DNA from: Cryptomeria japonica
Lineage: Eukaryota > Streptophyta > Pinopsida > Cupressales > Cupressaceae
Length of the DNA: 64,000 bases
Assembly: GCF_030272615.1 (NCBI RefSeq)
Contig: NC_081411.1
Location: 836,742,136-836,806,135 of the forward strand
Direction: 5' to 3'
Positions 21,083 through 32,483 of this stretch are shown piece after piece. Below the pieces are notes generated by a model, which searched no databases, had not been told where the DNA came from, and worked only from the letters and a program-made list of their open reading frames with translations. The position numbers and the translations under genes were made by a program. How positions within the stretch are numbered: position 1 is the first letter of the stretch; each line of letters begins with the position of its first letter.

Positions 21083-22624
21083 CTATTGAAGGGGCACCAC
21101 CCCTAACTTACCTCTTAGATAGGTAAAAGTAGCCTTTGGTAGAGGCTTGGTGAATATGTCTGCTAACTGCTCCTTACTGGAAACATGTTCCAATACCACC
21201 TCTTTGTTCTGAACCTTTTCCCTCAAGAAATGATACTTGAGTTCAAAGTGCTTGGTTCTAGCATGTAAAACCGGATTCTTGGATATGTTAATTGCACTTG
21301 TATTGTCATGGAATATACTTATCAGTTTAGATATAGGAACTTTGAAGCCATTCAATACATGCTTCATCCAAATAGTCTGGCTACCATTCATAAAAGCTGC
21401 AACATACTCTGCTTCTACTGTAGACTGAGAGATACAACTCTGCTTTTTACTCATCCATGAGACCAATCTACCACCAAGAAACAATGCACCACCAGTTGTG
21501 CTCTTCCGGTCATCTACATTACCAGCCCAATCAACATCTGTGAACACTTTTAGGTTGAAATCATTATTGTATGGATACCATAACCCATAGTCAATAGTTC
21601 CCTTTAGATATCTAAGAATCTTCTTGACTGCTACCAAGTGGGATTCTCTTGGGCTTTGTTGAAACCGAGCGGTAATACCCACTGCATGTGCAATGTCCAG
21701 TTTTCTATACACTACATAATGCAACTTACCAATCATTGATCGATATTCCTTCTCATTTACCAATGCCGAGTCATCCTCTTTTGATAGTTTACAACTAGTC
21801 ACCATTGGTGTACCAACCGGTTTACTATCTTCCATGCCAAAGGTCTTCAACACCTCTTTGACATACTTGGACTGAGTAATAAAGATTCCATTTTTCATTT
21901 GCTGAATCTGTAGTCCAATTAAGAACTTAATTTCCCCTATGAGTGACATTTCAAACTCCTTTTTCATCTCATTTGCAAAGTCATGACTCATCTTGTCATC
22001 TCCACCAAATATTATGTCATCAACAAATACTTCACAAATCAGAATCTGATCTCCTTCTGATTTCAAGTAGATATTGTTATCTTCACTTGTTCTTTCAAAT
22101 CCAATCTTCACAAGATGGAAATGCAAGCATTCATACCATGCTCTTGGTGCCTCCTTCAGTCCATATAAGGCTTTATGTAGCCTACACACCATGACACTAT
22201 CTTCTGATAGGGTAAACCCATCTAGTTGCTCTATATACACCTCCTCTTCAAGTATTCCATTTAAAAATGTAGATTTTACATCCATTTGGTATACCTTGAA
22301 TCCTTTAAAAGTTGCATATGCAAGAAGCATACGAACTCCTTCCAATCTTGCTACTGGAGAAAAGGTTTTACCATAGTCTTCTCCTTCTTCTTGGGCACAT
22401 CCTTTACATACTTGTCTGGCTTTGTTCCTTACCACTATACCATCCTCATTTAGCTTAACATTGAAAACCCATTTGGTTCCAATGACATTTTTATGCTCTG
22501 GTCTGGGTACCAAAGACCATGTACTATTCTTTTCTATCTGGTCAAGTTCCTCCTCCATTGCCTTGATCCAGTCTTTATCTTTATGTGCCTCTTTGAATGA
22601 TTTAGGCTTAAATTCAGAGATCAT
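21083..22624 (-). CDS. E3 reverse transcriptase-RNase H, intact 513-codon frame
   Basis: This open frame encodes copia RT (RVT_2) and RNase H, the enzymes that copy element RNA to DNA in the virus-like particle. Visible blocks: ELDQIEKNSTW near residue 26, KWVFNVKLNEDG at 51, MDVKSTFLNG at 114, LYGLKEAPRAWY at 153, catalytic FVDD at 200-203, KYVKEVLKTFGM at 253, RNase H Asp in FTDVDWAG at 361, VEAEY at 403, HDNTSAI at 439, TKHFELKYHF at 457 and ADIFTKPLP at 488. An in-frame TAG at 22685 separates it from the integrase C-terminus, so it is the downstream part of a former gag-pol rather than a gene with its own start. It is the only unbroken pol-type ORF in the window. Confidence 0.93.
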   Translation of the reverse strand: MISEFKPKSFKEAHKDKDWIKAMEEELDQIEKNSTWSLVPRPEHKNVIGTKWVFNVKLNEDGIVVRNKARQVCKGCAQEEGEDYGKTFSPVARLEGVRMLLAYATFKGFKVYQMDVKSTFLNGILEEEVYIEQLDGFTLSEDSVMVCRLHKALYGLKEAPRAWYECLHFHLVKIGFERTSEDNNIYLKSEGDQILICEVFVDDIIFGGDDKMSHDFANEMKKEFEMSLIGEIKFLIGLQIQQMKNGIFITQSKYVKEVLKTFGMEDSKPVGTPMVTSCKLSKEDDSALVNEKEYRSMIGKLHYVVYRKLDIAHAVGITARFQQSPRESHLVAVKKILRYLKGTIDYGLWYPYNNDFNLKVFTDVDWAGNVDDRKSTTGGALFLGGRLVSWMSKKQSCISQSTVEAEYVAAFMNGSQTIWMKHVLNGFKVPISKLISIFHDNTSAINISKNPVLHARTKHFELKYHFLREKVQNKEVVLEHVSSKEQLADIFTKPLPKATFTYLRGKLGVVPLQ

Positions 22625-22684
22625 ACATGAGCTTTCTTTGACCTTTCTTCTTGTAAGAATTCCTGCATCTTTGTCTCTTATGAT

Positions 22685-23162
22685 CTACTTTGGATCATGA
22701 TTGAGTTTAACATACCTAGGTATGTTCTTAATAGCTTCCTCTAGGTTTTCTTCATCATCCTCATCTTCATCAGCATCAGCATCTACCAGTGTAGGAGCAC
22801 AATTACTAGTACTGGGCTGATTTGCAATCGGTTCCCAGAAAGTTACTATCGGTTCATCTCCTCCTTGCTTACTACCGATTCCCTCCGATTTCTTAGAGTT
22901 TTCATCAACCCTAACATTTATGCTTTCAACGATTCTCTGAGTCCTATTATTGAAACATTTGAGAGCTTTACTTTTTGTGGAATATCCTAGGAATATTCCT
23001 TCATCATATTTTGCATCGAACTTGCTCTGATGTTCACTCCTCTTGATATAGCATTTTCTACCAAATACTCTAAAGTAGCTTACCATAGGTGTCTTACCAG
23101 TCCAGTACTCATAAGGAGTCTTATCCTTTCCTTTCTTGATGAGTACCCGGTTCATTATGTAG
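22685..23162 (-). pseudogene. E3 integrase, C-terminal part
   Basis: The frame gives YIMNRVLIKKGKDKTPYEYW, then FRVFGRKCYIKR, FDAKYDEGIFLGYS and the acidic linker DADADEDEDDEE. The motifs are those at the end of the copia integrase core and its C-terminal domain. The sequence stops at the CACTA insertion (duplication ACT at 23163-23165) and its N-terminal continuation is at 53012. Confidence 0.9.
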
Positions 23163-23165
23163 ACT
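23163..23165. other. CACTA left target-site duplication
   Basis: ACT precedes the CACTA terminus and recurs at 53012-53014. Three-base duplications are the rule for En/Spm elements. Confidence 0.9.
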
Positions 23166-23640
23166 CACTAGTACATTCAGAGCTGATTTCTGACAGTCGT
23201 TTATTGGATTTGCCATGAATTTTCATCGGAATACCAACAAAATCAACTGTCAAAAACTTGGTGTTGGATTGGTCGATGATACAATGCCCGTTGGTAATAC
23301 GACAATCCAATGGACTCTGCTGAAAGTCAAAGAAGTCATCGGAATCAGTAGATTTCATCGCAAAGCCGATGGTGATTTGGAACTTCGTACCAATGGTGAT
23401 GCTATTTATCTGACACTTGTGTCATCGGTCCATTCGAAGACATTGACGACCATTTGACTACGAAGTGTCGTCGCACATACAGCATCCTTGTCGGATGTTT
23501 GTGTGGTTTGAGTCAAAAGTGCGATGACTCCAGAACATTTCATTGACAAGAACGTTGTATGTCTGCCGATTACATCGTCGGTCGAAAGCTTGGTATTCAT
23601 CGTAATTTCAACGATGATAATTTTTATCAAAAAAAATAAA
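23166..23640. repeat. CACTA left terminal and subterminal region
   Basis: It holds the TIR and many short motifs with the core tcatcg or cgatga (for example at 23223, 23268, 23337, 23357, 23423, 23523, 23597). Such clusters are the transposase binding regions of En/Spm elements. Confidence 0.65.
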
Positions 23641-23756
23641 TTATTATCCAGTCATTGATATGTATAGCAAATGATATTCTATCCCCACCACCTACCAGTA
23701 GGGGCATAGGTTTGAGGCTAATATGAGGCACATGGTTTCAAGCTAATATGATCAAG

Positions 23757-24208
23757 CGCACCATGGTTGAGATGGTCCAACTCCCTAGTCTCATTCTATG
23801 ACTAAGCTCATGCCATATCTAAATCAAACACATCTCAAATACATCATCGGTGGAAAGCTGCAAAATGCCATTTTCATACATAAGCAAGACATACACAATT
23901 GGGCACAATCACCAAGAGAATAGTAAAAAGTGTGTTTGAGATCATTGTCCTAATTGTGGTGTGGTCATGAAGAGATCACCATAAATTTGTCAACCTCTTC
24001 GTGACCACACCACAATTAGGAGAATGATCTCAAACACACTTTGTTCTCTTGGTGATTGTGCCCAATTGTGTATGTCTTGCTTATGTATGAAAATGACATT
24101 TTGCAACTTTCCACCGATGATGTATTTGAGATGTCTTTGATTTAGATATGGCATGAACTTAGTTGTAGAGTGAGACTAGGGAGTTGGACCATCTCAACCA
24201 TGGTGTGC
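23757..24208. repeat. Near-perfect 450 bp palindrome (foldback)
   Basis: The left arm starts gcgcaccatggttgagatgg and the right arm ends ccatctcaaccatggtgtgc. The arms of about 220 bases pair through to the centre near 23982, where roughly ten bases (around ccataaatttg) do not pair. The right arm and its continuation to 24262 recur at 32037-32280. It could be a foldback or MITE-like element. Confidence 0.85.
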
Positions 24209-24262
24209 CTGCATATGTATATAGTTTTGTGTATTCATTAAAGATTTTCATTTAATTTTGAG

Positions 24263-26626
24263 CATTTTGGTTAGCAAATCAGGGGTGCACTTTACATTCT
24301 TGTTGTTATCCAATTCACTTACTTTAGCTTTGTTTCTTTCTTCAGATTTGGGGTCTAGAGCTCCTCCCTAAGAAGAGATTGTTGGTTTTGTCTCCCCTGC
24401 TTTGGTTGGAGAGTTTCTTGCTATCTCTGGTAGTTAGACCATAGAGTTCAGCTTTTCTTAGATGCATTAAGCTTTTTATTTGTTGTGTAGTGTCTTTCTT
24501 GATATGCTTGATTAGGATAGTGTTTAATCTTTGATTTGCTAACCCTAATGACTAACATTTGTTTCTTGTGCTTCTCTTTGTGTGTGTAGCAATCAAATAG
24601 GTTTTTCTAACTATCCTTTTTTTTGCAGAGCATCATATACATATACATATTATGTATATATCTATATATCTACATATACATATATGACCAAATCCTATAT
24701 ATCATTTGGTTTGATTTTATTATTGGTTGTTTTCACATATGATATTATTATAATACCTAATGTTATATCCCTATTTATTTTTGTTATCCAATTTTCATTT
24801 ATATGTTAATTGCATTTAATAGGGTTTTTTTTGTTGTTAGCATCTTCATGCTTTGAGTCTAAATTTTAATATCCTGAAGCTTATTCTAGTCTTTTCTAAG
24901 GTCCTAGGTCCTTGTTGTTTTGGAAATCTCATTAAAAGGCTCCAAAAGGTTTCAAATGTACCTTATAAATGAAAAGAAGGGCTATATTCTTATGATTATA
25001 TTGTAAAAACTTTAGAAAAGAAGCACATTCATGCAACTTCATGAAAGCAAAAGTTTTTCCCAAAAGAAAATACTTTGGAGGGAAGGTCATTCAAGTCTTC
25101 AAATGCATGTTCTACATGTGACCAATGATTAACTTGAGTCTGAAGGAGTCAAACTCAGGTTTGACATAGCTAGACTTGGGTTTTCATGCAAATACCCTAT
25201 TAGGGAGAGGGACCAATAGTTGTGAGGGGTAACTTTGTCAACATGTAGCCATCATGTGGAATATCATAAGACCTCCAATTTTTTTAGAAATGTAAAATGG
25301 ACATTTAACTATCTAAAATTAAAGGTTTGAAGGCGTGACTTTGTTACCAATTTTTTGACTTCAAGAGATAAAAAATTAAATTATTATATACCTCATGTCT
25401 TATCATGAATTTAGGAAATTTTAGAGAAAGGATTTATTAAATACCTTGAAGGTGTCTATAAGGTTGAGCTTATTTAAAAGGATGAGATTTCACAATGCAA
25501 GGTTTGGAGGGAAAATAATTCACTTGAAAAGGAATTTTAATTCAAAAGATGTAAAGACAAATAAAATTCTTTATTTATTTACAAATTTTTTCTAAAGGCC
25601 TCCTTCCACGTGATTATCAAGAAAATCAATTTCATGCATAGCTTGGAGGGAAATAGAAAACTAAAAGTATAAGCTTTCATGTGATTTTAGGGTTTGCATT
25701 CTTTTTCAAATGAAAAGAACCATTTATAGCCATTTTTTAGAAGTTATGCTAGGGTTCTATTGGGTCTCAAATCAACAGATTGGATAGGTTCTAAGGAAAT
25801 GCCAACTTCTATGATCAAACCCTCCAATTGACTTGGCCAACTTATAGAGTGAACCTATTTGGTTACTAACTCTCTCACTTTAGGCTCTGCAAGACCTAGG
25901 CGGGTATACCTACTCACTAGTTGTTCCTTCAACTAATGCTTTTTATAAAAGATTTAGTGTCTTGATTTGACTTCCACCTATCTCATACTGGCATCAGTTC
26001 CTAGAATGGATATATAGCAGATGAGTTCAAGATTGTTGTTGTAGAAGTTATTCGATCTTGGTGCTTGAAATTTATATATACACTATTGCTAATTTACCCT
26101 AGAATTCCTAGTCAACTACTCCTATTATTCTTTATGTAAAAGTATGAATTGATGGGTTGTGTTTTATAGATGACCAGTGCCTTTCTTTGTTGTTTGGGCT
26201 ACATAGTCTTTATATTTATTTAGGACTTATTGTGTAAACTTATGAGACAATTTTTAAAACCACCCCCTCTCGATGAGTTTGTCAGTTACTGTTTCTTATG
26301 AGCTCTACTTCTATGTCTTTATTGTAAATTGCTTGAATGAATTTAACTCTAACCTTAAGAGACCATCCAAGGAAGAAATACGAGGAACAATTACAATTCG
26401 CAAGTAAATCTTTTATTCAAATCTGCAATATGAAACACAGAGTTTTACTAGAAGAACACAAGTAACCTTATCTCCTTTAGATAATATCACAAGCAACTGC
26501 CTACAGAAAATGCAGTTATCTGCAATGGTTCGAATCCACTTCCAGGATTCACTAAAATGCTTCATTTCAGTTTTCTACCTTATTGTTTATAGGTGGAAAT
26601 CTTGAGGTTCAATGTCGAACTTGGTT
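24263..26626. other. Non-coding sequence inside the CACTA
   Basis: No supported gene. A TA-rich microsatellite-like run lies at 24627-24690. The string accaccccctctcgatgag near 26258 resembles the poly-C motif at LTR ends and may mark an eroded LTR. Confidence 0.4.
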
Positions 26627-26638
26627 GCTCTGATACCA
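26627..26638 (-). other. Isolated primer-binding-site signature
   Basis: On the minus strand TGGTATCAGAGC matches the initiator tRNA-Met site at twelve of twelve bases. It sits two bases from a TG at 26641, so an LTR read on the minus strand could extend rightwards from 26641. A TATA-like run (ttatattatatatattt) lies at 28625-28641. I could not find a partner LTR or coding region. Confidence 0.4.
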
Positions 26639-27383
26639 TATGTAATATTCCATTAATTCTATACTTAAGGAAAATAAATTGTGGTCTATATTAAGATAAA
26701 AAATTGAGCATTTCAAAATAAAACACAACTACTTGAGTTGAAGGAGAAAACTAACTAAATGTTCTTCAACATAATAAGAATCTAACTAATTTATCTAAAA
26801 GGAAGGTAATCTTTTAACGATAAAAAACATTGAACAAATGTTATTAAGCTAATAAATATGAGAAAGGAATTCAAATGGCAAGTTTCATTTTTGAGGGAAG
26901 AGATAAAGGTTTAGAAAATACAATTCATTTAACTTTCCAACTGAAACTTTTTGTATCAAGCCTTGACATAGTTTGGAATAGGGAGAGCATCATCAAGGGC
27001 TTCTCCATTCAATCGTAGACTTTCTAGTCTCCCATGCCCCTTCCAATTGGAAGAGACCCAACCCTTCATGAGGGTGCATTCTAAGGATTGGGTCTCTTTT
27101 GCATCTAGCCATCTAATCTTGGTGTTCAAAACCTACATGCAACTAGTCAGTCACACACTATAGGTAACCCCTAACTACTATGACCATCTGACTAGGAGGT
27201 GTATCTAGTTCATGTGATCTAACAATCACTTAGATAAAGCATCACCATCTTGGCCAAGGTTTTAACATTTCAAGCACCAATGCGTTGTTAATGTTCACCT
27301 CCCTTGCTCGACTTGTACATCCAATTCTTGAGCTCGACAAACTCACTAGTTACTAGCCATCTAAACAATCCATTTGCTTAATG

Positions 27384-27600
27384 TGTACTAACAATAATGG
27401 TTATTAATGACCATCATATGATAAATAGCATACACTTGAGCCAACTAACTCACTGGTTTACTAACCAACTATCTAGTGAACTGCTTAATGTCTACTAAGA
27501 ATAACGGTCATAAATGACCATCATAAGATAATTAACATACACTTGAGTCAGTTGATTCATTGGTTACAGAACTTCTAGGTCTAGCTAATCCAATTCGTTA
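27384..27600. repeat. Tandem duplication of about 108 bp
   Basis: The block with gtactaacaataatggttat and accatcatatgataaatagc is followed by a diverged second copy (gtctactaagaataacggtc, accatcataagataattaac). A weaker third piece begins near 27605 (gtctactgacattaacggtt). Confidence 0.7.
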
Positions 27601-28864
27601 CATAATAGTCTCATGTCTACTGACATTAACGGTTTACAAGGACCTTCATGGGATTGTGACATAACCTAACAAGCCAACTGCTACAAATCCCCTATCTCTA
27701 ACAAGCTTCAACTGTCATCATGGAATTAAACCTAATACAACATTGGTTCCCTTATTTAGCTAAATTAACATGTCATATTATGACTCAACAAAAAATATGG
27801 TTCTAATGTATTTTTTTGTCTTTGTATATTCCCAAAAGTATGCATCTAATTGATGATAAGAATCCTTCTTCAAGTCTTACAACCATGGAGATTGGTTATA
27901 ATCTGATTATAACTGATGTGCATTGATTCCAAGATGAAGCATATTCAGTTGAACTATGAGTTAAGAGTGGAAAATAAATAAACATAGAATAGCTACAATA
28001 CTCGGCTATTATGTCCTCGTGGGCTAGCAATCATATTCTATAGTGAATGCTCTGAGGTTTCTACTCAACCATACTATGCACAAGATATGAATGCAGTATT
28101 CAATTTTCTTATGAATAAGGTAAGACAATGTATTGAATGAAAATTAACATAATATCATCATGATTTATATCTATGAATAAATTTATCTTCCTTAAGTTCA
28201 AGACTTGATAATGAATGAGTAAATCATTTAGGCTCTACAATTTATCTTAACAAGAAAGATCATGAACATGCAATAGCTATACATCGGCTACTCAAGGCAG
28301 AATTTACATGGCTATGCAAGACAAAATAATCATAGCTAGGCATGATAGTATGTTCACAGCTATCAGAGCAAGATTCTTTTCAATTAATTTTACTTTTTCT
28401 TTTAATGAGTAATATTACCACAGTCAATTAGTGATACATGATTAACCTCTGCATTTCAGTCAGATATGAAATAGATACATACCTGATGTGAGAGGAAATG
28501 AGGAAGGAAATACCCCTTGAATGCAACATTTGCACGACTATGATAGAAGAGAATCTGGAGCAATCTTTGTTTCCTCCTTCTTTCCCCACTACTAAAAGTT
28601 CACATATGCAAAGGAAAAACAACTGATTATATTATATATATTTGCCAAAATAGTACAGTGGTAAGCCTGAGGCTATAATCTACTCCTTTCTCTAAATTTC
28701 TTCCATATTACAAAAGCTCCCTCCTTTATATGAGAGTATACATTATCACCAAGTGTCGTGGTTTTTCAGCATATAATCGTCAACTAACACTTTTGTTTCG
28801 AACATTACTTCGACTAGGTATTTTCTCCCTTCATTGAAATGCTATATTCGGTCACTGTAGTTGT

Positions 28865-29690
28865 CTCCTCACCGATACCTATCTGATATCCATCAGGTTT
28901 TTATGTTGAAGAAACCTTAGACTTCAGTGACCTCCTTTATTTTTCCACCAAAATACCTCTTCCATCGATATCACTATGCCCCGTTGATGAATGGATCTAT
29001 TGTCTCACCAAAGCCTTTCTTTATCCTCTCTTGTTGTCTTCCACCAATAAAGTTATATCGATGAAACAACCCATATCAGAGACATGCTTTTTAGCCTCCT
29101 CAAAACCTATTTCCTCATCGATATATATTTGATGTCCATTAGGTTTCATGTCGAAGAAACCTTGGGCTTCGGTAACATCCTTTATCCTTCCATCAAAACA
29201 CTTTTTCTATCGACATCACTACACTCCTTCGATGAATGGGTCTATTGTTTCATCGAGGCCATCTTTCTTTCGATGATTTTCTTCCACTATCATCTTTCAT
29301 CGATGAGCTCATTAGTAATCTTCCTCGATAAAGTTGCATCGGTAAAACTACACATATCGGTAACATGCCTTTTAGCCTCCTCGAAACCTATTTCGTCATC
29401 GATATATATCTAATGTCCATCAGGTTTCATGTCAAAGAAACCTTGGGCTTTGGTAAGTTCCTTTATCCTTTCATCGAAACACTTTTTCTATCGACATCAC
29501 TACACTCCTTCGATGAATGGGTCTATTGTTTCATCGAGGCCATCTTTCTTTTGATGATTTGCTTCCACTATCATCTTTCATCGATGAGCTCATTAGTAAT
29601 CTTCCTCGATAAAGTTGCATCAGTAAAACCACACATATTAGTAACATTCCTTTTAGCCTCCTAGAAACTCATATCCTTATCGATATCTTT
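28865..29690. repeat. Tandem repeat of 281 bp, about three copies
   Basis: The unit starting atgctttttagcctcctc at 29082 recurs at 29363 as atgccttttagcctcctc, near-identical over 281 bases. A more diverged partial copy precedes it from about 28865. Each unit is rich in tcgatga and catcgat motifs. Plus-strand frames of about 100 codons run through both units, but I regard them as a by-product of the repeat. Confidence 0.85.
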
Positions 29691-32029
29691 TATCGATGTA
29701 GCTTCCTTCTGTTTGATCGATATCATTCTTTCGATAAGAATGCTTCTTTCGGTAAGTTTCCTTCATGTTGCGCCAATGGTATTATTTCCTTGGAAGCCTT
29801 TTCCCATCGATGAAAACCATCTCTGCTTTCTTCAATATCCTCTTTTGGTGGAATCATTTCTTTCGATGAGTCCCTTTTAGAGTTCATCAGTGTTACCTTT
29901 CCTTCAATACCCTTTTTATATCAATGAGTCATCACTGGGTCTCATCAATACTATTTGAATTTTGGATATTTCGATAGAATGCTATTAGACTTGTTCAATA
30001 AATTATGGGTTATTATGGTATCAATGAAAATGATGATTTATTACAAAGATAGATGGCTTCTATGATTTAATCTCTCAAATCAAGATATTTTACTTAATTC
30101 AGATTTGATGCTCAACAAGTTCCACAAGCTACACCTTCAGTTTATGTCCTAGCACGTCACCGCAAGGAGGAAGGTTTATAAGAAAAGGACTGCATGCAAC
30201 AATCAAAGGGTTACTTCAAAGTTTGAATGAGAGGTTTTCCTCTTCGATGAAGGAGATTCATAAAAATATGAGAGAATCCATAAGGATATTTACAAAGCAC
30301 CTCACGCCAACACCATGCAAACCGCATGCAAAGTTTAGGCATGATAGAAGTTAGCATCAAAGCTTCTAGAGAGAAGTTGTCATAGTCATAATAGTAGATA
30401 TCCACATTTGGAGGTAAGGTTTTCAGAACCCTATTTTAGAATTTTTAGTATCTTATTGTTTAAATCATGCATTGGATACATCTACAGTAATTATTCAAGC
30501 AAAAGTTGGGTTAAAGGAGAAATCTAATTATCTATAAAAAATAATATAGTTTCAACTTTGTGTTATGACAACATCTATAAGTTTGTCAATGCTTTCTTGC
30601 TCACCATAAGGGTTCCACATATTATTTAAAAGGGTTGATTGTCTTGCTATATTTTCTTTTTCCTTGAAGTGCGCAAATCCCTAGGTCTTTTTTGTTCCCT
30701 AGGATAGCTTAGAAAGTATAGTCATGCAAAAGTCATTTAGTGAAATCATCAAGAGTTTTTAATCCCAAAACAAATCTCAATCATAAATAGAAAAGGTGCA
30801 ATAGTAGGATTGACACAAACCATATAAAGATCAAGTACGGGAAGTAGTGAGCAAGGTCTTTTACATATAGGGTAATAAAAGTAATGAATAGTGGCCCAAA
30901 ATTATTCAAAAGGTCAAGAAATAGAGCAAGCTCAAGAGTCAAATTCAAAAGAAAAAGACATCATATGATCATTAAGCAGTGATATGAAATGCAAATTATA
31001 GCAAGGTATTGTGACTATAAGATAGAAACCATCCTAGGAGCCTCCAATATATCAAAAGTTGAGAAAGTAGCAAGCTTACTATACAAAGATAATGATCACT
31101 ATAAAGTTGTAGTCAAGTTCAAAGCATTGATTTGTGGGAACAAAGGGTTTCATATGGGGATAGAGCAGTCTCATGAAATATCATGACAGTCATAATCATA
31201 ATCTAAAGAGTAGTCAAATCTTCAAGATAGATTGGTGATAGTGCAATCATTCATTAATTGTTTTGGACATTTCAAGCTATGTTTGCCTAATAGATGGTCA
31301 AGTATAGAACAACAACACTCAGAAAATACAGTCTAGAGAGATTGCAGTCTACAATAAAGCCAATAGGAAGTCATACCTAGTACCAAATAAAATGACAATA
31401 ATCAAGTCTACTGAGTGAAAAAGAGCAGGGTATAAGTTTATAAAAGGTCTTTTCAAACCTTAACAACAAATAACATGTTATTTTTGCAGCATTGTCAAAA
31501 CTTGACAAGAACAACACCTTATAACCTCAAGAGGCATAGCAATCATAGGGCAACTCATGTCAAATGTGCAACTCAATACAATAAATAATCTTAGTTTGTA
31601 GCCCTATAGCATCATAATGCAGTCCTTGACCAAGTATGCATACAAGAAACATCTAGTTTTATTAAGGCACAAGCATCAAAGTCAGAGGTTATGACAACTA
31701 GTCAAAAACATCAAGTACAAAAGGGTTAGTCTCAGTCACTAGAACACAATTTACAACATGCATTAGGAGTTTTCCTCCTTAAAAATAGTGCAACATTAAA
31801 AAGGTATTATCAAAGCTACAACCACAATTCAAAGAGGAAGCTTACAAAGATAGGAAAAAGCTAGGTACAGTCATAAGTCAAGGCAAATACATAGTTGAAA
31901 CTTAGTCCAAAATAGTGAAGAAGTGCAACAAATGACATGAGAATTCTAAAGAAGTATTATAGCAATCATGAGTCAAGGATTAATGAAGAGATTTTTTGCA
32001 TCCATGATACAATCCTTAAAAGCATCCAT
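29691..32029. other. Non-coding sequence inside the CACTA
   Basis: More catcgat motifs occur to about 29950, then AT-rich sequence without a supported gene. A short duplication, gcatccatgatacaatc, occurs at about 31997 and 32021. Confidence 0.45.
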
Positions 32030-32036
32030 GATACAA

Positions 32037-32280
32037 TCTCAAACACACTTTTTATCATTCTCTTGGTGATTGTGCCCAATTGTGTATGTCTTACTTATGT
32101 ATGAAAATGGCATTTTGCAGCTTTCCACCGATGATGTATTTGAGATGTATTTGATTTAGATATGACATGAGCTTAGTCGTAGAGTGAGACTAGGAAGTTG
32201 GACCATCTCAACCATGGTGTGCCTACATATGTATATAGTTTTGTGTATTCATTAAAGATTTTCATTTAATTTTAATCAAC
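32037..32280 (+). repeat. Second copy of the palindrome right arm
   Basis: It matches 24023-24262 over its whole length, ending in agattttcatttaattttaa. With the left arm at 23757 it would also form an inverted repeat pair 8.5 kb apart. Confidence 0.85.
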
Positions 32281-32294
32281 TAAAGAGCAATATT

Positions 32295-32390
32295 CAGACT
32301 TACAAGTAATAAAAAAACTTACAAGGATGAGGCATATTCATTACTTACAAGTAATAAAAAAACTTACAAGGATGAGGCATATTCATAACT
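32295..32390. repeat. Tandem duplication of about 45 bp
   Basis: acttacaagtaataaaaaaa followed by cttacaaggatgaggcat occurs twice in direct succession. Confidence 0.85.
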
Positions 32391-32483
32391 TTTGCAGTCT
32401 TACCTTGGATATCAACACTAGAAGCAACTCATATTGTTCGTGTATAGACAAGACTGTTGGCATTATAATAGACAAAGGGAGAT

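Noticed and set aside
21083-22624. E3 RT ORF as evidence that E3 is an active element
   Set aside because: The RT-RNase H frame is intact, but gag and protease have stops and frameshifts and integrase is split by 29.8 kb, so this copy cannot be autonomous.
23215-23457. 80-codon plus-strand frame at the CACTA left end
   Set aside because: It overlaps subterminal motif clusters, has no domain signal and matches nothing on the other end.
29084-29664. Two similar plus-strand frames of about 100 codons as a small gene family
   Set aside because: They are the same frame in two units of a 281-bp tandem repeat; no motif, and the third unit does not keep the frame.
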